A stretch of DNA of 59,467 nucleotides, from assembly GCA_964585305.1 (NCBI GenBank), contig CAZPDM010000019.1, forward strand, positions 1 through 59,467, given 5' to 3'. A program made the position numbers and the translations under genes. The notes under the pieces were generated by a model. That model worked only from the letters and a program-made list of their open reading frames with translations, did no database searches and had not been told where the DNA came from. Shown piece by piece: positions 40,710-50,310 of this stretch. Source of the stretch: CAZPDM01 sp964585305. GTDB taxonomy: Bacteria > Planctomycetota > Uabimicrobiia > Uabimicrobiales > JABWCH01. Each line of letters begins with the position of its first letter. Position 1 is the stretch's first letter.

Positions 40710-42209
40710 ATGTTCCTACGAATTTGTATAACTCTTGGTATTCTTTTCAGTAGCATTTCTTCTTTTACAGGTTGCGGTGTAGCAGTAGGAACAATAGTAG
40801 ATACTGCTGTTGATGTGGCAACATATCCTATAAAAGAATATATCTTCATGGGTTCATATAAATATGATAATACTTGGCCAGAGGCTTATCAAGAACAACC
40901 TATCAATCGTGATCATGGAGAAATGTTATTAGGTATTGCTGTATCAGGTGGTGGTAGCAGATCAGCTTATTTTATGGCTTGCGTTATGCAAGAATTAAAT
41001 AAAATTCCTATTAAACCAGGTTCATCTCGAACATTCGCTGATGAAGTAGATTATATTTCCAGTGTTTCTGGAGGTAGCTTATCTTCTGCATATTTTTGTT
41101 TCAATTATAAAAAATTTCAAGATTCTCAGCGAGCATCGTGTTCTAAAGATTTCTTTGAAAAATATAAAGCGGACATGAGGATCAATTTTCAAAATTGTGC
41201 ACTTGTAGAATATACATTGGGAGGGGCAGGCTTTTTAGATTTTTTTAGTTATTATGATCGTGGCGATTTAATCGCGAATATATGGGATCAAATATTTTTC
41301 GATGACGCTACATTTCAAGATTTACATAAACTTGAACAACAAGGCGCGCCAATCTTGTTAATTAATGGAACTATACTGAACGATGGACTTAAGTTTGTTT
41401 TCAGCAATTCTGCTGATACCAAGTTTAATGAATCGCAATATTTTACAGAAATTAGAAAAGCTGGTTTTATAAAAAATTCTGCGACACAAAAATACCAACC
41501 TTTTTATACAGTTGGTTTTCAGTCTCTTAATTCAGATATCCGTCCATATCGTCTATCAAAAGCTATTGTTGCTTCTGCGGCTGTCCCAAATTTACTAGGG
41601 CCGGTAAGCCTTAAAGATTACACTGTAAAAGATTCTCTGAGGATAGTACATATTGTTGATGGCGGAGTATATGACAATTACGGGTTAGAAACACTCATGC
41701 AAATTTTTACAGCATATCTTGATAAGCATCCAGAAACACCTTCAAAAATACTGGTTATAGATGGTTCAGGATATTTCCAGGAAGATAACCGACGAACGGA
41801 TGAATTTACAGTTGCTGATTTTTCCATGCGTCCTTTAGAAATTGCTTGGTTACGATCAAGATGTTATATGGAATATGTTTTCAAACAAGCTATTTCTTGG
41901 AAAAATGCTCAAGGTATTCAACCGTATAAAAATTTAAGTTTTGATTTAATTAGTTTGTATGGATGTTGGTCTTCTTCTCAAGAAGATGGAAAATTACCTT
42001 CTCAAGAAGATATTACAGAAAAATCATTGGAAAGACAAATGATTGAAACGATATTACGACCTGATTTAGCTACACAAGAATTTTTTAATAAAATTGTTCA
42101 TATTCCAACAAGTTTTAAAGTTAGTTCTCAAGACGCGGAATATATTGAAGAAGTTGCGCAAGAAGTTGTGAAACAGCTTCAAGGGCAATTAAATGCCTGC
42201 GGTTTTTAA
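40710..42209 (+). CDS. Patatin-like phospholipase lipoprotein
   Basis: The product is 499 aa. The signal ends in lipobox FTGC (Cys22). Patatin motifs: oxyanion GGGSRS (80-85), nucleophile Ser120 in SSVSGGS, and the catalytic Asp in VDGGVYDNYG. The position normally held by the first Gly of GxSxG is Ser. Family members hydrolyse acyl esters of phospholipids. Here the enzyme would be anchored in the envelope. AAGGAG lies 6 bases before the ATG, 42 bases after sdaA. The C-terminal 90 residues are helical and acidic. Confidence 0.87.
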   Translation: MFLRICITLGILFSSISSFTGCGVAVGTIVDTAVDVATYPIKEYIFMGSYKYDNTWPEAYQEQPINRDHGEMLLGIAVSGGGSRSAYFMACVMQELNKIPIKPGSSRTFADEVDYISSVSGGSLSSAYFCFNYKKFQDSQRASCSKDFFEKYKADMRINFQNCALVEYTLGGAGFLDFFSYYDRGDLIANIWDQIFFDDATFQDLHKLEQQGAPILLINGTILNDGLKFVFSNSADTKFNESQYFTEIRKAGFIKNSATQKYQPFYTVGFQSLNSDIRPYRLSKAIVASAAVPNLLGPVSLKDYTVKDSLRIVHIVDGGVYDNYGLETLMQIFTAYLDKHPETPSKILVIDGSGYFQEDNRRTDEFTVADFSMRPLEIAWLRSRCYMEYVFKQAISWKNAQGIQPYKNLSFDLISLYGCWSSSQEDGKLPSQEDITEKSLERQMIETILRPDLATQEFFNKIVHIPTSFKVSSQDAEYIEEVAQEVVKQLQGQLNACGF

Positions 42210-42232
42210 AAAAACATAGGAAAAAAATCACT

Positions 42233-44305
42233 ATGCAATATTTGGCTGGTAATTATACTTGTAATATTTCTCAAGGAACCCCATATCCGTTGGGTGCAAC
42301 TTTTACTGATACTGGAGTAAATTTTTCGATTTTTGCTCATCATGCTCAACGAGTTTCTTTAGTTTTATTTCGTCCGAATGAAGAAAAGTCCTGGGCAGAA
42401 ATTCCATTTGATCCTAAAATAAATCGAACTGATGATAATATTTGGCATATTCATGTTGATGATGTAAAACCAGGATTTAGCTATGGGTATAAAATTGATG
42501 GAAAACATGATTCATTCCATCTATATAATGAAAAAATTTTATTGATAGACCCTTATTCTAAGGCTTTAGATAATGCAAATATCTGGGGATGGCCTATCAG
42601 CGAGACTAAGAACGGTATTCGGTTATTACAACGTCGCAGTCTTTTAATTGATACTAAATTTAATTGGGAAAATGATAAACATCCACACCATTCCTATCAA
42701 AAGACAGTTATTTATGAAATACATGTGCGAGGTTTTACACAAGATACTTCTTCTGGCATGGAAATAAATTCTGGAACATATACAGGAATTATCAGAAAAC
42801 TTCCTTATTTAAAGGAACTAGGCATTACAGCTATTGAATTATTGCCAATAGCAGAATTTGATGAAAATGATAATGACAAGAGAAATCCAGAAACTTCTGA
42901 AATGCTAAAAAATTATTGGGGATACCATACTATTTCTTTTTTTGCTCCCAAAGCTTCTTTTTGCACAAAACCAACAGAAAATCGGCAAATTATTGAATTT
43001 CAAGAAATGGTAAAAGCTTGCCATAAAGAGAATATTGAAGTAATTTTAGATATTGTTTTGAATCATACGGCAGAAGGAAATAAATTTGGCCCCATTTTAC
43101 ATTTTAAGGGAATTGATAACTGCGCGTATTATTTACTCAATCAATATGGAGAATATCAGAATTACTCGGGTTGTGGTAATACTATCAATGCAAATCATCC
43201 TGCTGTAATTCAGATGATATTAGATTGCCTGCGATTTTGGGTGCAAGAAATGCATGTTGATGGTTTCCGCTTTGATTTAGCATCTGCTATGATTAGAGAT
43301 TCTTCAGGAAACCTATTAACTGATCCGCCTCTTATCCGTGCCATAGCCCAAGATACTATTCTTGCACAGACAAAAATTATTGCAGAGCCATGGGATGCTT
43401 CAGGATTATATAATGTAGGTTCGTTTCCTCATTATGGAAAATGGGCAGAATGGAACGGACGTTTCCGAGATGATGTACGATCATTTATTAAAGGTGATGA
43501 TGGATATGCGTATGCTGTAGCCCAAAGATTGATTGGAAGTCCTGATATTTATCAAAAAAGTAAACGACCAATATGGCATAGTATCAATTTTATAACATGC
43601 CATGATGGGTTCACACTTTATGATCTTGTATCATACAATCAAAAGCATAATTTTGAAAATGATGAAAAGAACTGTGATGGCAGCAATGATAATCGAAGTT
43701 GGAATTGCGGGGAAGAAGGAACCGCAATTAATGTTGCTACTTTTGAATTGCGTCAAAAGCAAATGAAGAACTTTTTAGCTTTATTATTCATTGCACAAGG
43801 AATTCCAATGTTACTAGGAGGAGATGAATTTGCCCGAACTCAAAAGGGAAATAACAATGCTTATTGTCAGGATAACCAGATCTCCTGGATAAATTGGAAT
43901 TACCAAAGAAAAAATAAAGACATTTTACGATTTACTAAAGAAATGATTGCCTTTAGACATCGTCAAAAAATTTTGCATAAGAAAGATTATAGTAGTATTA
44001 AGGTACATTGGCATGGCACTCAATTATATAAACCAGATTGGTCTTACACATCTCATACTATAGCCTTTGTTCTTGAAGCAATGCCACAATTAGATGAAAA
44101 TGAAATTTATGTTGCATTGAATGCTTTCTGGCAGCCTTTAGAATTTCAAATTCCCAAACCAATATCTCAAAAACCATGGAGATTGATTGTTAATACTTCT
44201 TTACCATCTCCACAAGATTTTACAAAAGAAGATTATGCTCTCATTCATCATTCTTCTTCTTTCCTTTTACCATCAAGGTCTTTAATTGTTTTGCTAGCAA
44301 AATAA
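42233..44305 (+). CDS. glgX: Glycogen debranching enzyme (isoamylase-type, GH13)
   Basis: The product is 690 aa. An N-terminal CBM48-like module (GTPYPLGATFTDTGVNFSIFAHHAQRVSL) precedes the GH13 barrel: YEIHVRGFT, VILDIVLNHTAEG, nucleophile Asp in VDGFRFDLAS, acid/base Glu in IIAEPWDA, and FITCHDGFTLYD. It ends with a beta-sandwich. It hydrolyses alpha-1,6 branches of limit dextrins. AGGA lies ahead of the ATG, 23 bases after the patatin gene, so glgX may share that transcript. A perfect terminator overlaps the stop codon. Confidence 0.94.
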   Translation: MQYLAGNYTCNISQGTPYPLGATFTDTGVNFSIFAHHAQRVSLVLFRPNEEKSWAEIPFDPKINRTDDNIWHIHVDDVKPGFSYGYKIDGKHDSFHLYNEKILLIDPYSKALDNANIWGWPISETKNGIRLLQRRSLLIDTKFNWENDKHPHHSYQKTVIYEIHVRGFTQDTSSGMEINSGTYTGIIRKLPYLKELGITAIELLPIAEFDENDNDKRNPETSEMLKNYWGYHTISFFAPKASFCTKPTENRQIIEFQEMVKACHKENIEVILDIVLNHTAEGNKFGPILHFKGIDNCAYYLLNQYGEYQNYSGCGNTINANHPAVIQMILDCLRFWVQEMHVDGFRFDLASAMIRDSSGNLLTDPPLIRAIAQDTILAQTKIIAEPWDASGLYNVGSFPHYGKWAEWNGRFRDDVRSFIKGDDGYAYAVAQRLIGSPDIYQKSKRPIWHSINFITCHDGFTLYDLVSYNQKHNFENDEKNCDGSNDNRSWNCGEEGTAINVATFELRQKQMKNFLALLFIAQGIPMLLGGDEFARTQKGNNNAYCQDNQISWINWNYQRKNKDILRFTKEMIAFRHRQKILHKKDYSSIKVHWHGTQLYKPDWSYTSHTIAFVLEAMPQLDENEIYVALNAFWQPLEFQIPKPISQKPWRLIVNTSLPSPQDFTKEDYALIHHSSSFLLPSRSLIVLLAK

Positions 44306-44340
44306 AAATAGGACGCAAAAATTTGCGTCCTATTTTTATT
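44301..44340. terminator. Bidirectional terminator overlapping two stop codons
   Basis: A near-perfect 40-base palindrome (AATAAAAATAGGACGCAAA with its complement) spans the glgX stop on the plus strand and reaches the stop of the zinc-ribbon protein gene on the minus strand. Confidence 0.9.
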
Positions 44341-46441
44341 AGAAATTATTATAGTAATCTTTAATCATAATATAACGACGATTGTTACGTTTTTCTGAGC
44401 AGTATGGACAATCTATAACGCCTTTGGCCTTACATGCTTCGCAATACTTTTTCTTTCCTTTGATTGTTGTATATTCTCCATCTTTTCCAATCTGGCGTTC
44501 TTCTCCTTCAATAATTCCTTCGCCTTTGCAAAGTCTACATTTCATTTCTCCACTATTTCTGCAGAATGGACAACGGTTGTAAGCATTCTCTGCAATTTTG
44601 GCTAACGATTGCCCTTCTTCTTTTTTCAAAGTATAGTTAATTTTTATTAACTCATCACGGCCACCAGGTTGATCGCCGATTTTTGTTTTAAGTGTATAAA
44701 GATATTCAAGAACAATTTGATCTTTATTGGCTCTATAGTCTTCGACTATTTGGCGAACAAGAACTGAAGCTTCTTGTCTCATACGTTCAATACGATTTTC
44801 TTCTTGCCGTTGGGCGAGGAGTTTTTGTTCTTCCGCGATTTTTTGTGTACGAGAATCCAATTTTCTTTTCCGTTCTTCAAGTACGCCTGCTGCCCATTTT
44901 TGTTGTTTTTCAATACTAGAAGCTAATAAACCAATTTTAATACCAGCTTCGGCAGTTTCATTGCATAAAATATCTTCATTGTTAATATAATAATAGCTAA
45001 CTAATGCTTGATATAGTTCAACATTTTTTTCATTACCAATCAATGATAAAGTACCAACGCTACGTGGCATTAAATCTGCCAATTCGAAAACTTCTGATTT
45101 TCCATCTTTTTCAACAGTAATTTTACTCTCATCATATTTAGTAATTAATCCAACAATTGGTTTGCCTTTTCGAGTAAATAATAAAGGCGCAGGTTTTCCC
45201 TTAAGTGCCGCAGCATTTTCTATAGTATAATCCCAAACTTTGTTAAGCATCTTTACTTCTTGGAAAGTTTCTGCTACCTTAGGTAAATCAATATCTTCTG
45301 GATATTTACTTTTGAACTCTTCTGCCTTTTGAGCAATAGGCTGTATTTTAGAAAATGCTTCCTGAAATTTACATTGTGTTAAAAGTTCTCGATATTTTGA
45401 AATAAAATCATTGTAATCTTTTTTGAGTGTATCTAACTCAATGTTTTCTAATTCTTTTGAAGGAGCAACAGTAAGCACAGCAGCTTGTTGTTTTTGAAGT
45501 CGAATTTCTTCAAGAGCTCTTTTACTTGAATCCAATAAAAGACTTAACTCTTGTTGAATTTCAGGATTATCATAAGTTATAGACAGCATTCCTTGTAAAT
45601 TTTCCATATTCTTTTCTAACAATAGCTCATAATTTTTACTGGCAAAATTTTCTTGAGCATCACCAGAATATTTTCGAAGTAAAGAAAGTATCTGTTCTTG
45701 AGCATTTTTCTGCTCAGTAGCCAATCCCTCATGAGCATAAGTAGTTTCCGAATATTTGGCAGCAATTTTATTTAACGCATTCCAATATTGAATAGGATTT
45801 TCTTTAGAAAGTTTTTCGGTTTCTGATTGGGCTTGAAGCTCATATTTCTTTGCTTGTAATTTTTGATAAGATTTCCAAATAGATAAAGTATCTTTATTTT
45901 CTAAAAATTCGATGATTGCTTTATTTTTTGTTTCTACAGATACTAAATCATTTTCTGGCATATCTAATATCATTTGTAAACGATTTGATTCCTCTGGTTT
46001 AGTTGTTTCTACAGGTTGACTAGTAACAACAGAGTTACTCAAATTCATAGGTGGCTTAGTTACCCAACGATAAACAACAATAGTTAGAGCGATACAAGCA
46101 ATTACACCTACAGAAGTAAATACTCCAATCATTTTAAGATTGCCTTGAAATGGCGAGACTTCTTTATATGTATCTGCTTCCCATTCGCCTGTACTAAGAT
46201 TAGTATGACAAGTTACACAAAACTTATCACCTTTATTTAAATATGCTCCACAAGTAGGGCATTGACGTTCATCAACATTCATTGGCTCTTTTGTTTCTGC
46301 AGGTTGATTCTTTAAATCTTCAAGAGAAGGAATCGAAATTTTTCTTTTGCAATGTGGACATATCCCTTTTTTTCCAGCATATTTTTCCGGAATTTTCAAA
46401 ATTTTTCCACAACTACAATTTACTCGTATTTGATAAGCCAT
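44339..46441 (-). CDS. Membrane protein with N-terminal zinc ribbons, coiled coil and C-terminal DnaJ-like Cys repeats
   Basis: The product is 700 aa from ATG 46441 (AAAGG upstream; an extension to 46486 adds an unlikely leader). N-terminal Cys pairs: CSCGKI, CPHCKRK, then CPTCG and CVTCH, so two zinc ribbons in the first 85 residues. A membrane helix (MIGVFTSVGVIACIALTIVVY) follows at about 100-122. The long middle is helical and Gln/Glu/Lys-rich, with a beta segment (KPIVGLITKYDESKITVEKDG). The C-terminus has CPFCRNSGEMKCRLCKGEG, CEACKAKG and CPYCSEK, the CxxC.G.G pattern of the DnaJ zinc finger. Function unknown; binding of unfolded proteins is a possibility. Confidence 0.8.
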   Translation of the reverse strand: MAYQIRVNCSCGKILKIPEKYAGKKGICPHCKRKISIPSLEDLKNQPAETKEPMNVDERQCPTCGAYLNKGDKFCVTCHTNLSTGEWEADTYKEVSPFQGNLKMIGVFTSVGVIACIALTIVVYRWVTKPPMNLSNSVVTSQPVETTKPEESNRLQMILDMPENDLVSVETKNKAIIEFLENKDTLSIWKSYQKLQAKKYELQAQSETEKLSKENPIQYWNALNKIAAKYSETTYAHEGLATEQKNAQEQILSLLRKYSGDAQENFASKNYELLLEKNMENLQGMLSITYDNPEIQQELSLLLDSSKRALEEIRLQKQQAAVLTVAPSKELENIELDTLKKDYNDFISKYRELLTQCKFQEAFSKIQPIAQKAEEFKSKYPEDIDLPKVAETFQEVKMLNKVWDYTIENAAALKGKPAPLLFTRKGKPIVGLITKYDESKITVEKDGKSEVFELADLMPRSVGTLSLIGNEKNVELYQALVSYYYINNEDILCNETAEAGIKIGLLASSIEKQQKWAAGVLEERKRKLDSRTQKIAEEQKLLAQRQEENRIERMRQEASVLVRQIVEDYRANKDQIVLEYLYTLKTKIGDQPGGRDELIKINYTLKKEEGQSLAKIAENAYNRCPFCRNSGEMKCRLCKGEGIIEGEERQIGKDGEYTTIKGKKKYCEACKAKGVIDCPYCSEKRNNRRYIMIKDYYNNF

Positions 46442-46591
46442 AATAAAACCTTTCGCTAAATTTAGCATACTAAGCATAAATCTCAAATGATTATTTGTAT
46501 AAAGATACGTAAATTATAGCTATTTTTTTAGAAGTTGCCAAGTTTTTTTGTCATTTAGAGCATAAAAAAGTTTTGATATTTTGAAAAATTA

Positions 46592-46620
46592 TTGACAAAT
46601 TTAACAATCTGGTTTATGAT
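46592..46620 (+). promoter_or_regulatory. Strong predicted sigma70-type promoter
   Basis: TTGACA (46592-46597), 17-base spacer, TATGAT (46615-46620). The leader to the next ATG is about 135 bases. Confidence 0.8.
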
Positions 46621-46761
46621 AATTAAGCTATAGTTCTGGATATAGATTATTTGCAGGCTTTAAGAAAAGTTAGTTCTTTCAACATGTTTTGCAAATACAT
46701 AGAGCAAAATACTATTTTTCTAAATTTTTACTGGATTAGAAAGACTTTTAAGGATTTTCTA

Positions 46762-47907
46762 ATGAACATGACTATTAAATTGGTTTTCGTAACGGCAATA
46801 TTTATAGTTGGCTGCGCAACTGGCCAATTTTTTGATGCCGCAAAAACTTCCTCTATCCCCTTAGATGGAAAAATACAGTATTTACTAGAATGCCTAAAAA
46901 CCAATCCTGAACATATTGAAGCTAAGGCGTTGATCAAACAATATTATGAACAATCAGCAGATGAACATTTACAACAATCTAAAAACTTTGCCCGAGCCAA
47001 GAAATATTATTTAGCAATTGGGGAACTTGATAAACTTATTATTTTAAATAAATCTGTAAAACCTTGGGTAAGTGTTGTACGTGATGTTAGCTCAGAACGT
47101 TCCCAATTAGTTACAGAAGCTGGGCAATATTATTATTCAGAAGGCGAAAGATATGAATCTAGCGGGAATTACCAAGAAGCCGCAAAAAATTTCCGCATGT
47201 CTGCTAATTATACACCAAACTATCGCAATGTTGAAGCAAGATACAGAAGTGTTGCAGAAAAAGGCACGATTAGAATTTGTATTATGCCTTTTGAAAATAA
47301 ACAAGGAGAGTTTGCCACACTTGGCCAGGATATAGCAGATGAAATACTGGCTACAACAAATGGAATGAATCCAGAATTTCTTGAATTCGTAAATCGTCAA
47401 CAGATGCAATTGTTAGCACAAGAACGTAATCTTAGTTTACCGGAGATCATGACGCCAGAAGATATTTCTCAACTAGACAAAACTATGCCAGCAGATGTTT
47501 TTGTTCTTGGGACAGTTTCTTATATATATGGCAAAGAAGGCGATTGGAAGCAAGAACAATATCGCGATGAAAACCCATACGTAATAGATCCACAAACTGG
47601 AAGACCTATATTTGCTATTATAACCCGTTTCTATAAAACAAATATGGCTCAAATTAAAGTCAGCTATCAAGAAGTTGATGTAAAAACAACAAAAGTGGGG
47701 GGCCAAAAAGTAGCAGAAAAAAATATAGACGATACTGCTGAATATGCTCAATTTGTTGGAAATCCTAATGCTCTTTCCCCACGAAGCAAAAAACTATTAC
47801 ATCAACAACAATCAGAACCCAAAGATCCAAGATTATTAGTACAAGACTTGGTACGTGCTATTGGTAAAGAAATGGGTGTTGCGTTATTCCGAAAACATAA
47901 AAAGTAA
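46762..47907 (+). CDS. Lipoprotein with TPR-like helices and CsgG-like domain
   Basis: The product is 381 aa from ATG 46762. AAGGA lies 7 bases upstream, and the protein then starts with MNMTIKLVFVTAIFIVGC (lipobox IVGC). The frame extending to 46651 belongs to the leader. Residues about 30-165 are TPR-like (KYYLAIGELDKLI, YYSEGERYESSGNYQEAAKNF). From about 172, TIRICIMPFENKQGEF, LGQDIADEILATTN, VNRQQMQLLAQE and PADVFVLGTVSYI match the CsgG-like nucleotide-binding-like fold found in outer-membrane assembly proteins. It opens a run of envelope and kinase-like genes. Confidence 0.85.
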   Translation: MNMTIKLVFVTAIFIVGCATGQFFDAAKTSSIPLDGKIQYLLECLKTNPEHIEAKALIKQYYEQSADEHLQQSKNFARAKKYYLAIGELDKLIILNKSVKPWVSVVRDVSSERSQLVTEAGQYYYSEGERYESSGNYQEAAKNFRMSANYTPNYRNVEARYRSVAEKGTIRICIMPFENKQGEFATLGQDIADEILATTNGMNPEFLEFVNRQQMQLLAQERNLSLPEIMTPEDISQLDKTMPADVFVLGTVSYIYGKEGDWKQEQYRDENPYVIDPQTGRPIFAIITRFYKTNMAQIKVSYQEVDVKTTKVGGQKVAEKNIDDTAEYAQFVGNPNALSPRSKKLLHQQQSEPKDPRLLVQDLVRAIGKEMGVALFRKHKK

Positions 47908-47969
47908 AAATATAAGATAAAAAATTTTTATCTCTTAAAAAGAAGTTTAATATTAAGATAGGGCAAACG

Positions 47970-48257
47970 ATGAAACTATTGAAATTAACAATTTTGGCAA
48001 TTTGTGGAATGCTTTTCTGCCTAAGTTGTGCCAATCTTAGTTTAGGAGTTAACTATTCCGAAGAACATATCCAAGATATTATAATCGGACATACAACAAG
48101 TGAACAACTCAAAGGATTTTTTGGCCAACCTTCTAATAAAGTAGCGTATGAAGATGTTGAAGTTTGGGAATACTTCGTCATCACTCGCAGTGGCTACCGC
48201 CAATTAGTTGTTTCTATTAAAAATGATAAAGTTTTCAGCTACGCTGTAACAGAATAA
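47970..48257 (+). CDS. Small BamE/SmpA-like lipoprotein
   Basis: The product is 95 aa. The signal ends in CLSC (Cys23 or the Cys at LSC). The mature domain HIQDIIIGHTTSEQLKGFFGQPSN, with VWEYFVITRSGYRQLVVSI, follows the SmpA/OmlA pattern of 'I..G.T...V...LG.P' and a W-x-Y strand. In other bacteria BamE supports outer-membrane protein assembly; here a related helper role is inferred. AGGG precedes the ATG, 62 bases after the CsgG-like gene. A GC-rich hairpin follows at 48288-48315. Confidence 0.8.
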   Translation: MKLLKLTILAICGMLFCLSCANLSLGVNYSEEHIQDIIIGHTTSEQLKGFFGQPSNKVAYEDVEVWEYFVITRSGYRQLVVSIKNDKVFSYAVTE

Positions 48258-48287
48258 TTTATTCAATTGATCTAAGCGCATAATCTC

Positions 48288-48315
48288 GTAGGGAACGAGT
48301 TTGCTCGTTCCCTAC
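48288..48315. terminator. GC-rich stem-loop
   Basis: GTAGGGAACGAG and CTCGTTCCCTAC are perfect 12-bp arms around TTTG. There is no immediate U-run; it may be a terminator or a processing/stability element between two genes. Confidence 0.6.
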
Positions 48316-48359
48316 AATTCTCTTATTCTTTAAATTATTCCTTTATTTAGGAACATACC

Positions 48360-50306
48360 ATGCGACAAAATCTTTTATTTGCTCCCATTTTTGCTCAAGA
48401 AGAAATTGATATTGCTCCAATATACGGATTAATGGATATACTAATTATGAATTTAAGGACATGCAGTAATTTAGATGTAGAAGCTCCACTATTTTTAAAT
48501 GCTTTTGCTGTAGATGATTCACCCCAGATTATGACATTTCCTTATGAACTTCCTTATGAACCAATTTTACAAACTATTGCACAATTTGAATCAAATATAA
48601 AATATATATTTTTACCAACTATAAAAAAAATAAAATATAATGTTTTTAGCTTTGAATTAAAATGCTATGATATTTCAGATACAAGTGAAATTTATCAGCA
48701 ATCCTGGCAAGGAAAATTGCATGAAATTTCTAACTTAATTATCAAAGATTTAAAAGAATTTGTGCGAAAATGTGGTTTTGAGTATGATCAAAAAGAAGAA
48801 AAATGGCCGAAAACAGAGAATCCAGAAGCATTGGAATTATTTTTTAAAACTCTTTATGATATATGCTGCTTTCGTATAAATATAAGTATAAATAATACTA
48901 AAAAAAATATAGATTCTGTAACAAAAGTATTGGATAATTTAAAGACTGTATTTAAATTAGATACAAATTTAGATATTGCAATATACCGTTTATTAGGATT
49001 TATTGAAGAAGTTTTAAGAAATCCATTATTACCTGGAAATATTTACTCATTTGCTTCAGAAACATTACAAAATATAGAAAAAAATAGAGATTTGCCAGGA
49101 GAAGTTTTTATAGCTATTGCATCAGTATTTAATAGTATAGGAGATGAGAAAGGAGTACTGCGTAATTTCACTCGTGCTAAGAAAAAAAATCCTAGTAATC
49201 CAGAAATTATTGTATCTATTGGAAATTTTTATGAAAATAAAAAACAACTTCTTAAAGCAAGAAATCTTTATCAAAAATTTTTAAAAGAATATTCAGATGA
49301 TTCTTGTATCATAGCTCATAATTTAGGAACAATATTAGCAGAAATGGGATACTTAGAAAAAGCATTGCCCTACTGGCTAAAATCTCTACAACAAAATAAA
49401 AAAAATTCAGGTACATATATCAACTTAATGAATGCTTATTTTGAACGTAAAGAATATCCTAAAATGTGGATTGCTTTTGAAGAAAGCCTAAAACATTCTC
49501 CTATTCTTTGGACATCTTATGAATATGTTATAAGAAATTTATCAAAAGCTGGGGATTATACATCTGCAATATATTCTCTACAGGAATACATTACAAAATA
49601 TCCCCAAGATAGCGGCTCGTATTTTTATTTAGGAATACTTTATCACTTGCAAAAAAGAAATCGAAAAGCTCTTTTTATTTGGAAACAAGGATTACAAACG
49701 GAAGATAAAACATTCCACGATGATATTTGTCAAGAAATCCTGGCAATTAAAATGCCCAGTTTTAGAAAAAAATTTCTCGAGGCATCTACTAAAATAATGG
49801 AAGGCAAACCAAAAGAAGGAATTGCATTTTTTCAACATTGTACATTAGAACTTCCCGAATTTTGGCAAGGGTGGTTTTTTTTAGGACGATGCTATACCCG
49901 TTTAAATCAAACCAAAGAAGCCTTTGAGTGTTTTGAACGCGCAAGCAAAATCTCTCCAGATAATACACTAATTCTAACTGAATTAGGAATCACCGCAATG
50001 TTGACCGACAAAAAAGATATTGCCTTGGCTTGTTTTCGATACGCAGCAACACTTGCCCCTCAAATACCTGATCACCTTTCTAATCTTGCAATTGCTTTAA
50101 TTGAGGCAAAAGATTATGAGCAGGCAGAATGGGCTGTGCAACGGGCTTTAAACTTACGTCCTGGTGATACAGTGTTAAAAAAAATTCAAAATTTGATTAC
50201 TTCGTTTAAAAATAATGAAATCCAAAATATTCCTTCTGAATTTTTCCCCAAGCCATTAAAAAATCGTAAAAAAATAGATACTCAATCCAAACCTGCTCAG
50301 GAGTAG
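48360..50306 (+). CDS. TPR protein paired with kinase-like gene
   Basis: The product is 648 aa. The N-terminal 130 residues (MRQNLLFAPIFAQEE, then strands such as YIFLPTIKKIKY) form a domain I do not recognise. From about residue 180 onward TPR helices dominate: SNPEIIVSIGNFYENKKQLLKARNLYQ, AHNLGTILAEMGYLEKALPYW, LGRCYTRLNQTKEAFECFERA, LTELGITAMLTDKKDIALACF. It has no signal peptide. AGGA precedes the ATG. The next gene begins 4 bases after the stop and its ribosome-binding site (AGGAG) is in the last codons here, so the two are translationally coupled and likely work together. Confidence 0.82.
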   Translation: MRQNLLFAPIFAQEEIDIAPIYGLMDILIMNLRTCSNLDVEAPLFLNAFAVDDSPQIMTFPYELPYEPILQTIAQFESNIKYIFLPTIKKIKYNVFSFELKCYDISDTSEIYQQSWQGKLHEISNLIIKDLKEFVRKCGFEYDQKEEKWPKTENPEALELFFKTLYDICCFRINISINNTKKNIDSVTKVLDNLKTVFKLDTNLDIAIYRLLGFIEEVLRNPLLPGNIYSFASETLQNIEKNRDLPGEVFIAIASVFNSIGDEKGVLRNFTRAKKKNPSNPEIIVSIGNFYENKKQLLKARNLYQKFLKEYSDDSCIIAHNLGTILAEMGYLEKALPYWLKSLQQNKKNSGTYINLMNAYFERKEYPKMWIAFEESLKHSPILWTSYEYVIRNLSKAGDYTSAIYSLQEYITKYPQDSGSYFYLGILYHLQKRNRKALFIWKQGLQTEDKTFHDDICQEILAIKMPSFRKKFLEASTKIMEGKPKEGIAFFQHCTLELPEFWQGWFFLGRCYTRLNQTKEAFECFERASKISPDNTLILTELGITAMLTDKKDIALACFRYAATLAPQIPDHLSNLAIALIEAKDYEQAEWAVQRALNLRPGDTVLKKIQNLITSFKNNEIQNIPSEFFPKPLKNRKKIDTQSKPAQE

Positions 50307-50310
50307 TAAA

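Noticed and set aside
46651..46761. Upstream extension of the CsgG-like protein from TTG 46651
   Set aside because: The extension has no ribosome-binding site, and the lipoprotein signal begins at ATG 46762 with AAGGA.
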